A stretch of DNA of 64,000 nucleotides from Methanothrix soehngenii GP6 (GTDB lineage: Archaea > Halobacteriota > Methanosarcinia > Methanotrichales > Methanotrichaceae): assembly GCF_000204415.1 (NCBI RefSeq), contig NC_015416.1:1488001-1552000 (forward strand). Reading direction: 5' to 3'. The position numbers were made by a program, and so were the translations under genes. Below the pieces are notes generated by a model. The model was not told the origin of the DNA. It saw nothing but the letters and a program-made list of their open reading frames with translations, and made no database searches. Below are positions 1 to 8,101 of this stretch, one piece after another (within the stretch, counting starts at the first letter, position 1; the number at the start of each line of letters is the position of its first letter).

Positions 1-1395
1 GAGCAAAGAAAACAGGGGAAGAAAGGACTTGAAATAAAGAAAATAGGAAATCATCATTATGTATATTATTCAACGACACATTGGAGTAAACAGCTTAAGA
101 AAAGGATTAAGTCTTCTGACTATATTGGGAAGATCGATCCCATTAAGGGATTTACTGAGGGAGTAAAGAGATCGATAACTAGCAAGAATCTCAGAGGAAT
201 AAAGGAATATGGAAATGCCGTATTATTTGATCATCTTCTTCCTGATTTACGAGCATGTCTTCAAGATGCTTTTCCAGATGAATGGAAGGAAATATACGCG
301 GTAGCAATTACGCGAGCTATGGGATATACACCCCTGAAGAGAATAAAGAGTTCCTGGGATAAAATATATGATATACAGGAAATAAATCCTCAATTAGATG
401 CCAAAAATCTTAGCAAAATCTTAAAATTGGTGGGATCAGATAGTCGAGCCCAAGATTCCGTGTTTAAAGCTTTATCTATGAGGGATAAAGAGCTTGTATA
501 CGATTTAAGCACAGTATTAACACGTTCTTCAATAAATTTTGCAGAGATAGGATACAATAAAGGGAAAGTTCACGTTCCTCAAATCAATATTGCATTATTT
601 TGCTCAATGACAACAGGCCTTCCCACAATGATTAGGACTTTGCCGGGAAGCGTCCGTGACATAAAAAGTCTCTACAACAGTATTCTTGAAGCTAGAAAAG
701 AGGGCGGAACTGTTGTATTAGATCGAGGATTTTTTTCGAAAGGCACCATACAATTCCTGTTAGAAAAAGGCATGAATTTCATACTTCCTGCTAGGAGAAA
801 TAGTCGCCTTTACAATACAGGTATTGATCTAAGTGGACACATGTTTTATCAAAAGAGATTAATCAAATGTGGAAAGCGCAAAAATGAAAACATCTTTTTG
901 TATTTATTCGAAGATCAACAATTGAAACTTGAAGAAAATACTACACTATATCGAAAATTAGATGAGGATAAGATTGATGAGATTGACCTCACAAATTCAC
1001 AAGAACGTGCTGGAAAAATCTTGATAGTGTCCAATCTTGATTCCGATCCCAAAGAAATATTTATGCAATATAAAAGCAGAGATCGGATTGAAAAACTATT
1101 TGATACATATAAAAATTCTCTGCATTCAGACATTCTCTATTTGCAGGATAATGAAAGCATATTTGGACATATTTTCATTTCATTCTTATCATTATATATC
1201 TATTCTAAAATCGAGCAAACATTGAAACGAGCAGATATTTTAGATAAGCATTCACCCAAAGACGTTTTGCTAGAGTTAAGCAAAGTATATTTGGTTGAAT
1301 TAGACGACTGCAATTTGATTTCGGAGGTTCCAAAAAAGTTAGAGATGCTTGATAAGAAAATGAAACTGAATTTATTCCCTAAAGCGCGGAGTTAA
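1..1395 (+). CDS. IS4/IS1634-type DDE transposase, 5' end cut off by the window edge
   Basis: The reading frame is open from base 1, so the first ATG at 319 is internal and the gene starts left of the window. The C-terminal part carries the Y-(2)-R-(3)-E-(6)-K signature of the IS4 superfamily (Y, R, E and K in the stretch beginning YKSRDRIEKLF, around bases 1070-1120). A DDE-type aspartate is likely in VVLDRGFFSKG near base 720. Known of the family: it cuts and pastes IS DNA between short inverted repeats. No downstream inverted repeat was identified, so the IS right end is not defined. The visible part has no frameshift and could be functional if the 5' part is intact. Confidence 0.85.
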   Translation, partial: EQRKQGKKGLEIKKIGNHHYVYYSTTHWSKQLKKRIKSSDYIGKIDPIKGFTEGVKRSITSKNLRGIKEYGNAVLFDHLLPDLRACLQDAFPDEWKEIYAVAITRAMGYTPLKRIKSSWDKIYDIQEINPQLDAKNLSKILKLVGSDSRAQDSVFKALSMRDKELVYDLSTVLTRSSINFAEIGYNKGKVHVPQINIALFCSMTTGLPTMIRTLPGSVRDIKSLYNSILEARKEGGTVVLDRGFFSKGTIQFLLEKGMNFILPARRNSRLYNTGIDLSGHMFYQKRLIKCGKRKNENIFLYLFEDQQLKLEENTTLYRKLDEDKIDEIDLTNSQERAGKILIVSNLDSDPKEIFMQYKSRDRIEKLFDTYKNSLHSDILYLQDNESIFGHIFISFLSLYIYSKIEQTLKRADILDKHSPKDVLLELSKVYLVELDDCNLISEVPKKLEMLDKKMKLNLFPKARS

Positions 1396-1432
1396 GGTTA
1401 AATATAACCTTTATTTTCTGTTATCATTACAT

Positions 1433-1438
1433 GAGGAG
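1433..1438 (+). promoter_or_regulatory. Shine-Dalgarno site
   Basis: GAGGAG lies five bases before the ATG at 1444 and supports translation of the small membrane protein that follows. Confidence 0.6.
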
Positions 1439-1443
1439 AAATT

Positions 1444-1749
1444 ATGGACGATAAGGTTACTAAAGCGATGACCTATGGAGGGTTAATCATTGCATTTTTC
1501 GGTATGTGGCTACTTGGTCAAACTCTACAGGTCTCCAGCATAAATTTCGAATCTGGGTATATGCTGAGTATCGCACCTGCATTGATTACTGCAATAGGAT
1601 ACACTTTGGCGGCCTTAGGTGCTTTATTAGGGAATACGGGCACTTTCACAAAAATAGTAGCGGTAATCGCAATCGTGATTTGCATAGCTATTATAGCAAT
1701 GCGAATTTTGGGCTACTACATGATAGTTCAAAGTCATGGTGCAAGTTAA
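1444..1749 (+). CDS. small membrane protein of unknown function, 101 aa
   Basis: Three hydrophobic segments can be seen, at about residues 11-30, 43-63 and 70-93, with very few charges between them, so this is a small integral membrane protein. The ATG start is backed by a GAGGAG ribosome site. It sits between two unrelated IS elements with no partner gene, so context gives no function. I do not recognise a family. Base composition is AT-rich like its neighbours. Confidence 0.6.
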   Translation: MDDKVTKAMTYGGLIIAFFGMWLLGQTLQVSSINFESGYMLSIAPALITAIGYTLAALGALLGNTGTFTKIVAVIAIVICIAIIAMRILGYYMIVQSHGAS

Positions 1750-1935
1750 AAGTCCCCTATTATCAAGTCCTGCTGATCTGCTAGAATGCCAGGCGGCATA
1801 GATCAATCTCACAAGGTAGCGGATGTGCTTAAGGATGACATTTTCGATAAAAAAAGGTTAGGTTCGTATCACTTATATCAAAATATTTATACGTGATGGG
1901 AACATAAGATCAACTATGTAACAAGATCTTAGGGT

Positions 1936-3233
1936 TTGACGCTAAATAATATATTCAATTTCTCGCTATTTTGATGTAGTTAGACGTGGTTCTATTGAAT
2001 AGTTCCACATGGGATATAATTCATGTACACTAATTTTCAATCGCGCCATATCCTCGTCCAATATCTTTATTCCCGTTTCATAATCTCGGTCATCTAATCG
2101 AGCCTCTATCCTTAGCCCCTTCTTTGTCTTAGTTGATCCGATTAGCTTGATAATGGTTTCATAGCTGGATAAAGGCTTTCCTCGCCAATTCATGCTTATA
2201 AATGAGAACATGCAATGCTCGATCTTATTCCACTTGCTCGTCCCAGGTGGAAAATGACTAACCGTAATGGTTATTCCAATTTCATCAGCCAATTGCTGCA
2301 AAAAGAACTTCCATCCCCTGTTTCGGCTTCCGTTGCTCCCACCACCATCCGCGCAAATGAGCAAATTTTTGCATCCTGCATAGCGATATTTTCCAACTAA
2401 ATTCCACCATTGTCTGATGCTCTCAACGGCAAATTCTGCGGTATTGTGGCTCTTTCCGATATTAACGACCCCTTCGTTTCTTTTAGGATCATAAACCCCA
2501 TAAGGTATAGCGGCTCCAATCGCTTTGGATGGGAAATCATACACATTAACCAGTTCTGGTTGTCCTTTTTGCCTCCAAGTCCTGCCTGAATTCTTGTAGT
2601 TGCCGACGAGTTCCTTTTTCTTTGCATCTACAGAAATTACAGGATCACCTGCATCAATGAACTTGGCGGCTTGACTACTGACATAGCGGAATTGAGTATC
2701 TCTCTCTGGACCTGACTTACCTTCTAGGTTTTTTCGATTGGCTTGAAGCGAGTAGCCGCTTTCCTTCAATAGCCGTCTCACTGTATCATGACTTACTTTA
2801 TAACCTCTCGATTGCAGTTCTTCGGCGATGGCATAGGTTGATTTATATGTCCATTTGAGAAGACTCATTGGGTCGCCTGCTGTACTCTCTTCCATTATTT
2901 TTTCTAGGTCGTTCAATAGGTTTGGCTCTCTATCCGCAACTCGTTTTCGACCACCACCCGGCTTGCGGAGCCTTTCGGGTGGCTTCAGATCTTCGTTGCT
3001 CTCAAGCTCTTGAATGCCCTTATTGATAGTAGTACGCGAAAATCCGGTTATGGCAGAGACTTTTGAGACACCACCCCATCCAATCTCAAGAGCCTTCGCA
3101 GCTGCAAAACGCCTTGCCTGGATAGGATCTGCACCGGATAAGGCTTTTAAGAATGGTCCATAGTCTGCATCGTTGTCCATAATATATAGACAACGTTCTA
3201 CAATATAAAGTTGTCTATTTTATTTTGCGTCAA
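1936..3233 (-). mobile_element. ISAzo13-family insertion sequence, about 1.3 kb
   Basis: One transposase gene is enclosed by a near-perfect terminal inverted repeat: TTGACGCTAAATAA at 1936 and, on the opposite strand, TTGACGCAAAATAA ending at 3233 (13 of 14 bases match). I found no convincing target duplication in the flanks. The right end lies inside the reading frame of the next host gene and seems to have removed that gene's start. Confidence 0.7.
1966..3180 (-). CDS. ISAzo13-family transposase, 404 aa
   Basis: The N-terminal 70 residues form a helix-turn-helix region (GWGGVSKVSAITGFSRTTI), followed by a basic stretch and a second HTH-like region near residues 105-140. The catalytic core shows a DDE pattern: D185 in VISVDAKKKE, D278 in LLICADGGGSNGS and E321 in TSKWNKIEHCMFS. 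The set ADGGGSNGSR plus PPGTSKWNKIEH is characteristic of the ISAzo13 (Rhodopirellula-type DDE) group. Length is normal and no frameshift is seen, so it is probably active. The ATG start is at the element's end, consistent with a promoter inside the terminal repeat region. Confidence 0.85.
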   Translation of the reverse strand: MDNDADYGPFLKALSGADPIQARRFAAAKALEIGWGGVSKVSAITGFSRTTINKGIQELESNEDLKPPERLRKPGGGRKRVADREPNLLNDLEKIMEESTAGDPMSLLKWTYKSTYAIAEELQSRGYKVSHDTVRRLLKESGYSLQANRKNLEGKSGPERDTQFRYVSSQAAKFIDAGDPVISVDAKKKELVGNYKNSGRTWRQKGQPELVNVYDFPSKAIGAAIPYGVYDPKRNEGVVNIGKSHNTAEFAVESIRQWWNLVGKYRYAGCKNLLICADGGGSNGSRNRGWKFFLQQLADEIGITITVSHFPPGTSKWNKIEHCMFSFISMNWRGKPLSSYETIIKLIGSTKTKKGLRIEARLDDRDYETGIKILDEDMARLKISVHELYPMWNYSIEPRLTTSK

Positions 3234-3564
3234 TAACTTAGTAAAACACAATTCAGATTGGGAAATAGATCAGGTTTTAATTAATGGCAAAGATCTATTT
3301 ACTCTCATTGAAGATCCACTTAATTGGGAATTTGATCCATTTTCTCCGGATATTGCAAGAATAACCTTTCGAGATGAATTCAAGCAAGTTCTGGAAGATA
3401 TATTTTTTGCTATTGATGACTTATATAGTACACATAAAGAATGCTTAGCCGCATTTCTGTCTTCATTCCTATACGAAAGGCTAACACCTTCGTGGGAGAA
3501 ATTGATATTATCTGGAAACCATATCAATGCAATCCAATATTGGAAAAAATATATTTTAATAACT

Positions 3565-3572
3565 CACGAATG
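3565..3572. repeat. target site duplication, left copy of IS1-type element
   Basis: CACGAATG here is repeated at 4746-4753, directly outside the two IS ends. Eight bases fits the 8-9 bp duplication typical of IS1 elements. Confidence 0.85.
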
Positions 3573-4745
3573 GGTCGTGACTTAGTTATAGGTTGTTATA
3601 AATATACCAATATCCCTAATAGTACGTGGGGTGTAGCAATTGGGAAAAAGAGGGCCGAAACCACGATTCTTAGACATAGTATGCCCAAATGAGAATTGCT
3701 CCTTATTTGGAGTTGCTGGAAAAGGAAACATCACCGTCTATGGGACCTATAAAAGAAGTTCAGGTAAAGGCAGGAAGTTCATTTGTCATACCTGTGGAAC
3801 TACGTTCTGCGATAGAACTAACACACCGCTTTATGATCTAAGGACAAACGAAGAAAAAATCGAAACCGCGATAAAAATGATCACAAGCGGAATGAGTATA
3901 TCAAAAGTCGCGGAGGTCCTTGAGGTGAAACCAATAACTGTAAGCACTTGGGTATCTAGAGCGGGAGATCATTGTAAAAAAGTCGACGAAATTGTCTTAA
4001 AGAATATAGAGACGCCTAAAGTAGAGATGGATGAGGCATGGACTTTCGTGGGGAAAAAACGTTACCTAGGGAAGACGAATATGAAGACAACGGGACATGG
4101 ATCTGGATAAGCATGGCAACGGAATCCAGGCTAGTGCTTTCTCATGTAGTGGGCGAACGATCTCAGAAATCATCAGATCAACTCATTAAAAACACTGCAA
4201 AAAAGCTGAGCTCAATTCCGCTATTTGTAACAGATGGATTAAAGTTTTATATAAAGTCTCTTCGAAAACAATATGGAAAGCTGAAGCAGTTTGCACCAAC
4301 TGGTAAGCGAGGGCGTCCACGAAGCCCCAAATTAATAGTGGACGAGTTATTAAAGTATGCTCAAGTCATAAAGATAAGAGCTGAAGGCAAGCTGAAAAGT
4401 GTGGTTAAAAGGATCATCTTTGGAGAGGGCATAAACTCCAAAATGATATCTACAAGCTACATTGAGCGACTTAATCTGACGTGCAGACAAGATAACAACC
4501 GCATATCAAGGAAAACAATAGGATTTTCTAAGAAGGCTGAGGAATTGGATCATCAAATGACCCTGTACTTCGCATGCTACAACTACTGCCGAAAACATCG
4601 ATCTCTAAAATATAAGGATGAGACGGGAATTGCGAGACTAAATTGCCCCGCGAAACATGCAGGTTTGATCGACCATGTCTGGTGTTTGCATGAGCTATTG
4701 GTATATCCATATCATAAAATTCAAACCTATTATTGACTCACGACC
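3573..4745 (+). mobile_element. IS1-family insertion sequence, 1,173 bp
   Basis: The left end starts GGTCGTGACTTA and the right end, read on the other strand, starts GGTCGTGAGTCA, giving an imperfect terminal inverted repeat beginning with GG as in IS1. Both ends are flanked by the 8-bp duplication CACGAATG. The length is greater than enteric IS1 (about 770 bp) and matches the longer archaeal members of the family. It splits a host gene cleanly, and the intact duplication indicates a fairly recent insertion. Confidence 0.85.
3640..4736 (+). CDS. IS1-family transposase made by a -1 frameshift (InsA-InsB' type)
   Basis: ORF A (3640-4110) begins with TTG right after an in-frame stop and encodes a zinc-finger region (CPNENC and CHTCGTTFC pairs) and a helix-turn-helix ending in the catalytic DEAWTFV segment. 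ORF B lies in the -1 frame and continues to 4736 with the DDE core (TDGLKFY, HRSLKYKDE). The two frames overlap across A6-C at 4054-4060, the same slippery heptamer type that IS1 uses. Slipping back one base there joins VGKK to TLPRED and gives one protein of about 365 residues. This is best read as programmed frameshifting and not as decay. Confidence 0.8.
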
Positions 4746-4753
4746 CACGAATG
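4746..4753. repeat. target site duplication, right copy of IS1-type element
   Basis: Second copy of CACGAATG; the host reading frame resumes directly after it. Confidence 0.85.
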
Positions 4754-5740
4754 GGAAGGCCGCAATAATAAACACATTCACAAAGGTACACCTTATGCAT
4801 TTATGGCTTACACTTATTTATTAATTGGGGATATTGATACAGGCTTTAGCTATATTTACAATGCAATTGAAGAAGATATTAGATTGAACTCAGTCTGTCC
4901 GCAGCTAAATTATCCAAGAAGCGCTCCAGTATATTTGACAGCAAGCTTAAGTTCAGTTAAAAGAAATGTAATGTACAGTTTCGTCGAGAGAATCAGATTA
5001 GACCTTGAGACTAATTTAAGTGATTACAGGGATTGTTTTGGAAGAATTTTAACTCTGAGTGAATTTGATAATAAATTTCTACAAAATGAGTTACTAGATA
5101 TAATTAAGTACTATTTTGTGTTCACATATTGGACTGTCTTTGAATATCAGCGAAAAGTCGATGCTGCTATGATGCAAAATGACTTCTCAAAGCTAAAGAA
5201 TGCTAATTGGATGTTTGCACTCTGCTTAGTTATTGATAAATTATTAAACAGTAAGTACGGAACCGATAATATAGGTAAGGGAATTATCGCACTTTCTACT
5301 GATAAAGGATATATGAGACAATCAGATCTTGAGAATTTGCGATCTCAGAATAATCTCAAAAAAGACCCAGATGATGCAATACCCAGACTGTTGCAGATGA
5401 ATTTGAATTATAACGGTTCACCTATTAAGAAGGAAATTCAATATCTTTTAGTTGCTTGGAATATAAGAAATTTTGCAGGGCATAATATTAAGATACAAAA
5501 CGTTTTTGGAGACAAATTCAAGGAATTATTTAAAGTATTACTATATTGTATATTCATTATTGTTGAGGAATATTAATACATTTTGTAAATCATATTATGT
5601 TGGATCCAATTATATTGGACTGAATCCTGATCGTAGACAGGTAGTTAAGACCCTCAAGTTATTACACGGGGCGAGTTTAAGTCCAAAACCTCTGGATATT
5701 CGCCGACAGAAAACTTTTTAATCAAGATTAGATATCTTTT

Positions 5741-6628
5741 GTGCAACCTATGAATCCAATAATAATAAATGCACATAAATTGCTGATACGTTTGGTTGAG
5801 ACAGATATTGAACGAGATTATATTAGTAATGATTTTATTGAAACCAAGATAGATTTAACTCCGTACGAAATTAATGATGCAATAAACTATTTAGAAGGAC
5901 AAGGAGCAATAGAGGTTCTGAGAGCATGTGGAACAGCACCTTATGATTTCTTAAGTGTAAGGATAGAGACTCCTGGCAGAATACTGTATCATCATATAAA
6001 AGATAAAATTTATAAAAAAGAAGGCCAACATAAGATAAAAGTTCTAATTCTATCTGCTAATCCTCTTGATACACCTAAATTGAGACTGGACGAAGAGGTC
6101 CGCGAAATAACGTCTAAGATAAGAGCTTCAAAATTTCGAGACTCAATAGAGCTTGTCTCAGAATGGGCGGTTAGGCCAGATGACATTCTTCAGGCACTTA
6201 ATGAGGTCCGGCCAGAAATCGTGCATTTTTGTGGTCATGGAAGTTCTTCTGGTGAGATTATTGTTGTTGATAGCACAGGTTCGCCGAAGCCTATAAGCAA
6301 TGAAGCGATTAGATCTCTATTTGAAACTATGAAAGATAATATTAAAATAGTTCTCATTAATGCCTGTTATTCCAGGACTCAGGCAGAATCAATCGTAAAT
6401 GTTATTGATTGTGCTATAGGAATGAATACTAGTATTGGAGATTTAGCTGCGATAACGTTTGCGGCTGCATTTTATAGAGCCATCGGCTTTGGACGATCAG
6501 TCCAAGAAGCATTCTATCAAGGAAGAACTGCAATGCTCCTTGAAGGCATATCTGAAGAGAATACTCCAGAACTGCTGGTCAAATCAGGAATAGACCCTGC
6601 TCAGATTCGACTTATAGAAGGCGAATAA
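5741..6628 (+). CDS. CHAT-domain (caspase-like) protein, 295 aa
   Basis: Residues 1-90 look like a winged-helix region (repeated short helices with YEINDAINYLEGQGAIEVL). From residue 97 a caspase-like CHAT fold follows: KVLILSANP opens the core, His166 lies in VHFCGHGSSSGEI and Cys209 in IVLINACYSRTQAE, which together form the expected His/Cys dyad. Known of the family: CHAT proteases cleave partner proteins, often in signalling or antiviral death pathways. The GTG at 5741 is the listed start; ATG at 5750 is an equally possible one. Its only close neighbour on the same strand is the damaged HEPN-like gene 164 bases upstream. CHAT assignment is firm; role in defence is inferred from context. 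Confidence 0.85.
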   Translation: MQPMNPIIINAHKLLIRLVETDIERDYISNDFIETKIDLTPYEINDAINYLEGQGAIEVLRACGTAPYDFLSVRIETPGRILYHHIKDKIYKKEGQHKIKVLILSANPLDTPKLRLDEEVREITSKIRASKFRDSIELVSEWAVRPDDILQALNEVRPEIVHFCGHGSSSGEIIVVDSTGSPKPISNEAIRSLFETMKDNIKIVLINACYSRTQAESIVNVIDCAIGMNTSIGDLAAITFAAAFYRAIGFGRSVQEAFYQGRTAMLLEGISEENTPELLVKSGIDPAQIRLIEGE

Positions 6629-6699
6629 ACGAATAGTGTGTTTCTTCACGATTTTTGCCTAGTCTTTGAATCTCATTTAATGATGGCGAATAAACTATA

Positions 6700-6999
6700 T
6701 CAGATCAACTGCAGACCTAAATTGCGAATTATATAATCTTCTCCTGCTTTATTCAGCATTTCTTTCCAGCTTGAAAATCGAGTATGTTCACGAATAAACT
6801 TATCTAATTTTTCTTCCGGAATATTATTAAAATCTTCCTCATTGTCAACCTTAAAACCGGCAGATTCAAACATGTCATCTATCGTTACAAATTCGGTATA
6901 TTCTGTCATGAATCTAACATTGAATAAGTCATCAAAGGGGACATTGTGTGTACCTTCTATCTTCTCCATATTACGTGCAAGATCCTCCAAATCAACCAT
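6700..6999 (-). CDS. small acidic protein of unknown function, 99 aa
   Basis: A strongly acidic, helix-rich protein (VPFDDLFNVRFM, IDDMFESAGFKV) without membrane segments. A TATA-like run (TTTAAATTTAAA) lies about 40-50 bases upstream of the ATG on the minus strand. It faces the CHAT gene tail to tail. The composition resembles small helical DNA-mimic or antitoxin-like proteins, but I do not recognise a family and assign no function. Confidence 0.5.
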   Translation of the reverse strand: MVDLEDLARNMEKIEGTHNVPFDDLFNVRFMTEYTEFVTIDDMFESAGFKVDNEEDFNNIPEEKLDKFIREHTRFSSWKEMLNKAGEDYIIRNLGLQLI

Positions 7000-7109
7000 C
7001 TTTATCTCACATCCAGTAATCCTTGTTAAGGATCCGTTTAAATTTAAATAATTTCCTATTCATCTTGGTTTATTTCCAGCTGTAAAAGCAACAAGAGAAA
7101 ATCAAGGGC

Positions 7110-7325
7110 ATCCAAGGCCCCTGAATGCTTTTAATTTCTCCGGGCTCCAATCTGATGAGATCCAGTCTTCCCTTTTGATTTCCGCCTCTTTCAATATCTG
7201 CATTAGAAGTCGAACCTCGATATCTTGCGTTTATGCAGGTTTGGTGTGGTAACACGAAGCTCGCACCTAAACATGTAATCGTGGTCAGAATCCTTGAAAG
7301 AACTGAGGGAACCCAAAGTATCTGC
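7110..7325 (-). pseudogene. decayed gene copy A (paralogue of 14340-14575)
   Basis: Read on the minus strand, this stretch encodes HDYMFRCELRVTTPNLHK and, after a frame change, LKEAEIKREDWISS. A second site near 14.4 kb encodes HDYMIRGMTRVIRPNMHK and LKEAKIDRDYWISS in the same order. The protein-level match across two frames shows both are remains of one small gene. Neither copy has an intact frame. Function unknown. Confidence 0.55.
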
Positions 7326-7352
7326 GGATCAGCTCGAATCTAAAGGAACGAG

Positions 7353-7625
7353 CTATTCGACAATTGGCACGGGCTCCACTGAAACGTTTATATCAATGCC
7401 ATCGATCGGGGGGATCGGATGACCCAGGCGCAATCCCAATGCCACCCAGCCTTCGATGGCTCCAATCAGGTCGTCTCGACATTCTTCAATTGTATCTCCA
7501 ACCGCTATCACACCCTGGAGACCCGCAACTGTTGCCATGTAGGTGCCGTCCTCCAGAGGCTCATATTTGGCATTTCTCAAGGCTGCCTGGATGTACTCTG
7601 CGAACATGCAGTACTCTATGTGCAC
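7353..7625 (-). CDS. hicB: HicB-family antitoxin-like protein, orphan
   Basis: The 90-residue protein has the HicB/UPF0150 pattern: a partly degraded RNase-H-like fold with the strand DGTYMATVAGLQGVIAVGDT followed by the helix IEECRDDLIGAIEGWVALGLRLG and a PIPPIDG tail. Known of the family: HicB neutralises the small RNase toxin HicA, and some HicB proteins bind DNA. No HicA gene is found on either side: decayed gene copy A lies downstream and an IS3 remnant upstream. It may work with a HicA elsewhere or be a leftover. Confidence 0.75.
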   Translation of the reverse strand: MHIEYCMFAEYIQAALRNAKYEPLEDGTYMATVAGLQGVIAVGDTIEECRDDLIGAIEGWVALGLRLGHPIPPIDGIDINVSVEPVPIVE

Positions 7626-7689
7626 GGAGAGGATTTAACTCTTTTTTGGAAGATGACAGGCAACATGCGCTCCTCGCACTCACAGAAAG

Positions 7690-7876
7690 CCCGACTACAA
7701 TTTCCGGCGATGAGTGCTCTTTCGGTCTTCTCGGGCCAATTCATCTCGCATCGGCAGTGGAGACTGGATGGATGGCGTGCTCGCGGGCGATCTGAGCAAG
7801 TGGTTTGCCGGACTCAAGCACGACTACTATTAATATCTTGAATTCTCGATCGCAGGTGTAATCCGGTCTTTTTCAT
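7690..7876 (-). pseudogene. IS3-family OrfA remnant
   Basis: Minus-strand translation gives CDREFKILIVVVLESGKPLAQ followed by IAREHAIHP and, after another shift, DELAREDRKST. This is the usual N-terminal helix-turn-helix of IS3/IS2-type OrfA (KFKxxVVLEALxGKxxAEIAREHGIHP). At least two frameshifts are needed to read it, and no OrfB is present. It is a dead fragment. Confidence 0.6.
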
Positions 7877-8101
7877 GTGATTCCCTCCATGAGTTGGCAT
7901 TGCTAATCTCATTGTCCACTCGGAGGGGTTCACTCCATCTTGGTTCTTAAGCTACACCCCACCAAATCAAGAGCTGGACAAATAAAGGCTTCTAACCCCC
8001 CTCATAGTTGGACGGGCAGGACGATAATACCTTCAATCGAAGAAAACATTTATAGATTCAACCACCGAACCGGTCACACAGTCGGACGGAGATATGATGT
8101 C

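Larger units (their letters stand above)
3234..5576 (+). pseudogene. HEPN-like protein gene, interrupted by IS1 and 5'-truncated by ISAzo13
   Basis: Two open stretches, 3211-3572 and 4754-5576, join in one frame if the IS1-type element and one copy of its 8-bp target duplication are removed; the joined length from 3211 is 395 codons including the stop. The restored protein is rich in aromatic and acidic residues and mostly helical. Near its C-terminus, about base 5465, it carries R-N-F-A-G-H, matching the R-N-x3-H motif of HEPN ribonuclease domains, within a hydrophobic helix. The first 7 codons before 3234 belong to the ISAzo13 end, and no Met occurs until base 4803, so the native start is lost. 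The HEPN assignment is a motif-level inference. The next gene is a CHAT-domain protein in the same direction, so the pair may have been a toxin or defence locus that is now broken. Confidence 0.65.

Noticed and set aside
3573-4745. IS1 frameshift as a decay mutation
   Set aside because: The shift is at A6C in the IS1 position and both frames are otherwise intact, so programmed frameshifting is the simpler reading.
7940-8101. N-terminal extension of the secreted protease
   Set aside because: It would bury the signal peptide; ATG 8102 gives a normal secreted protein.
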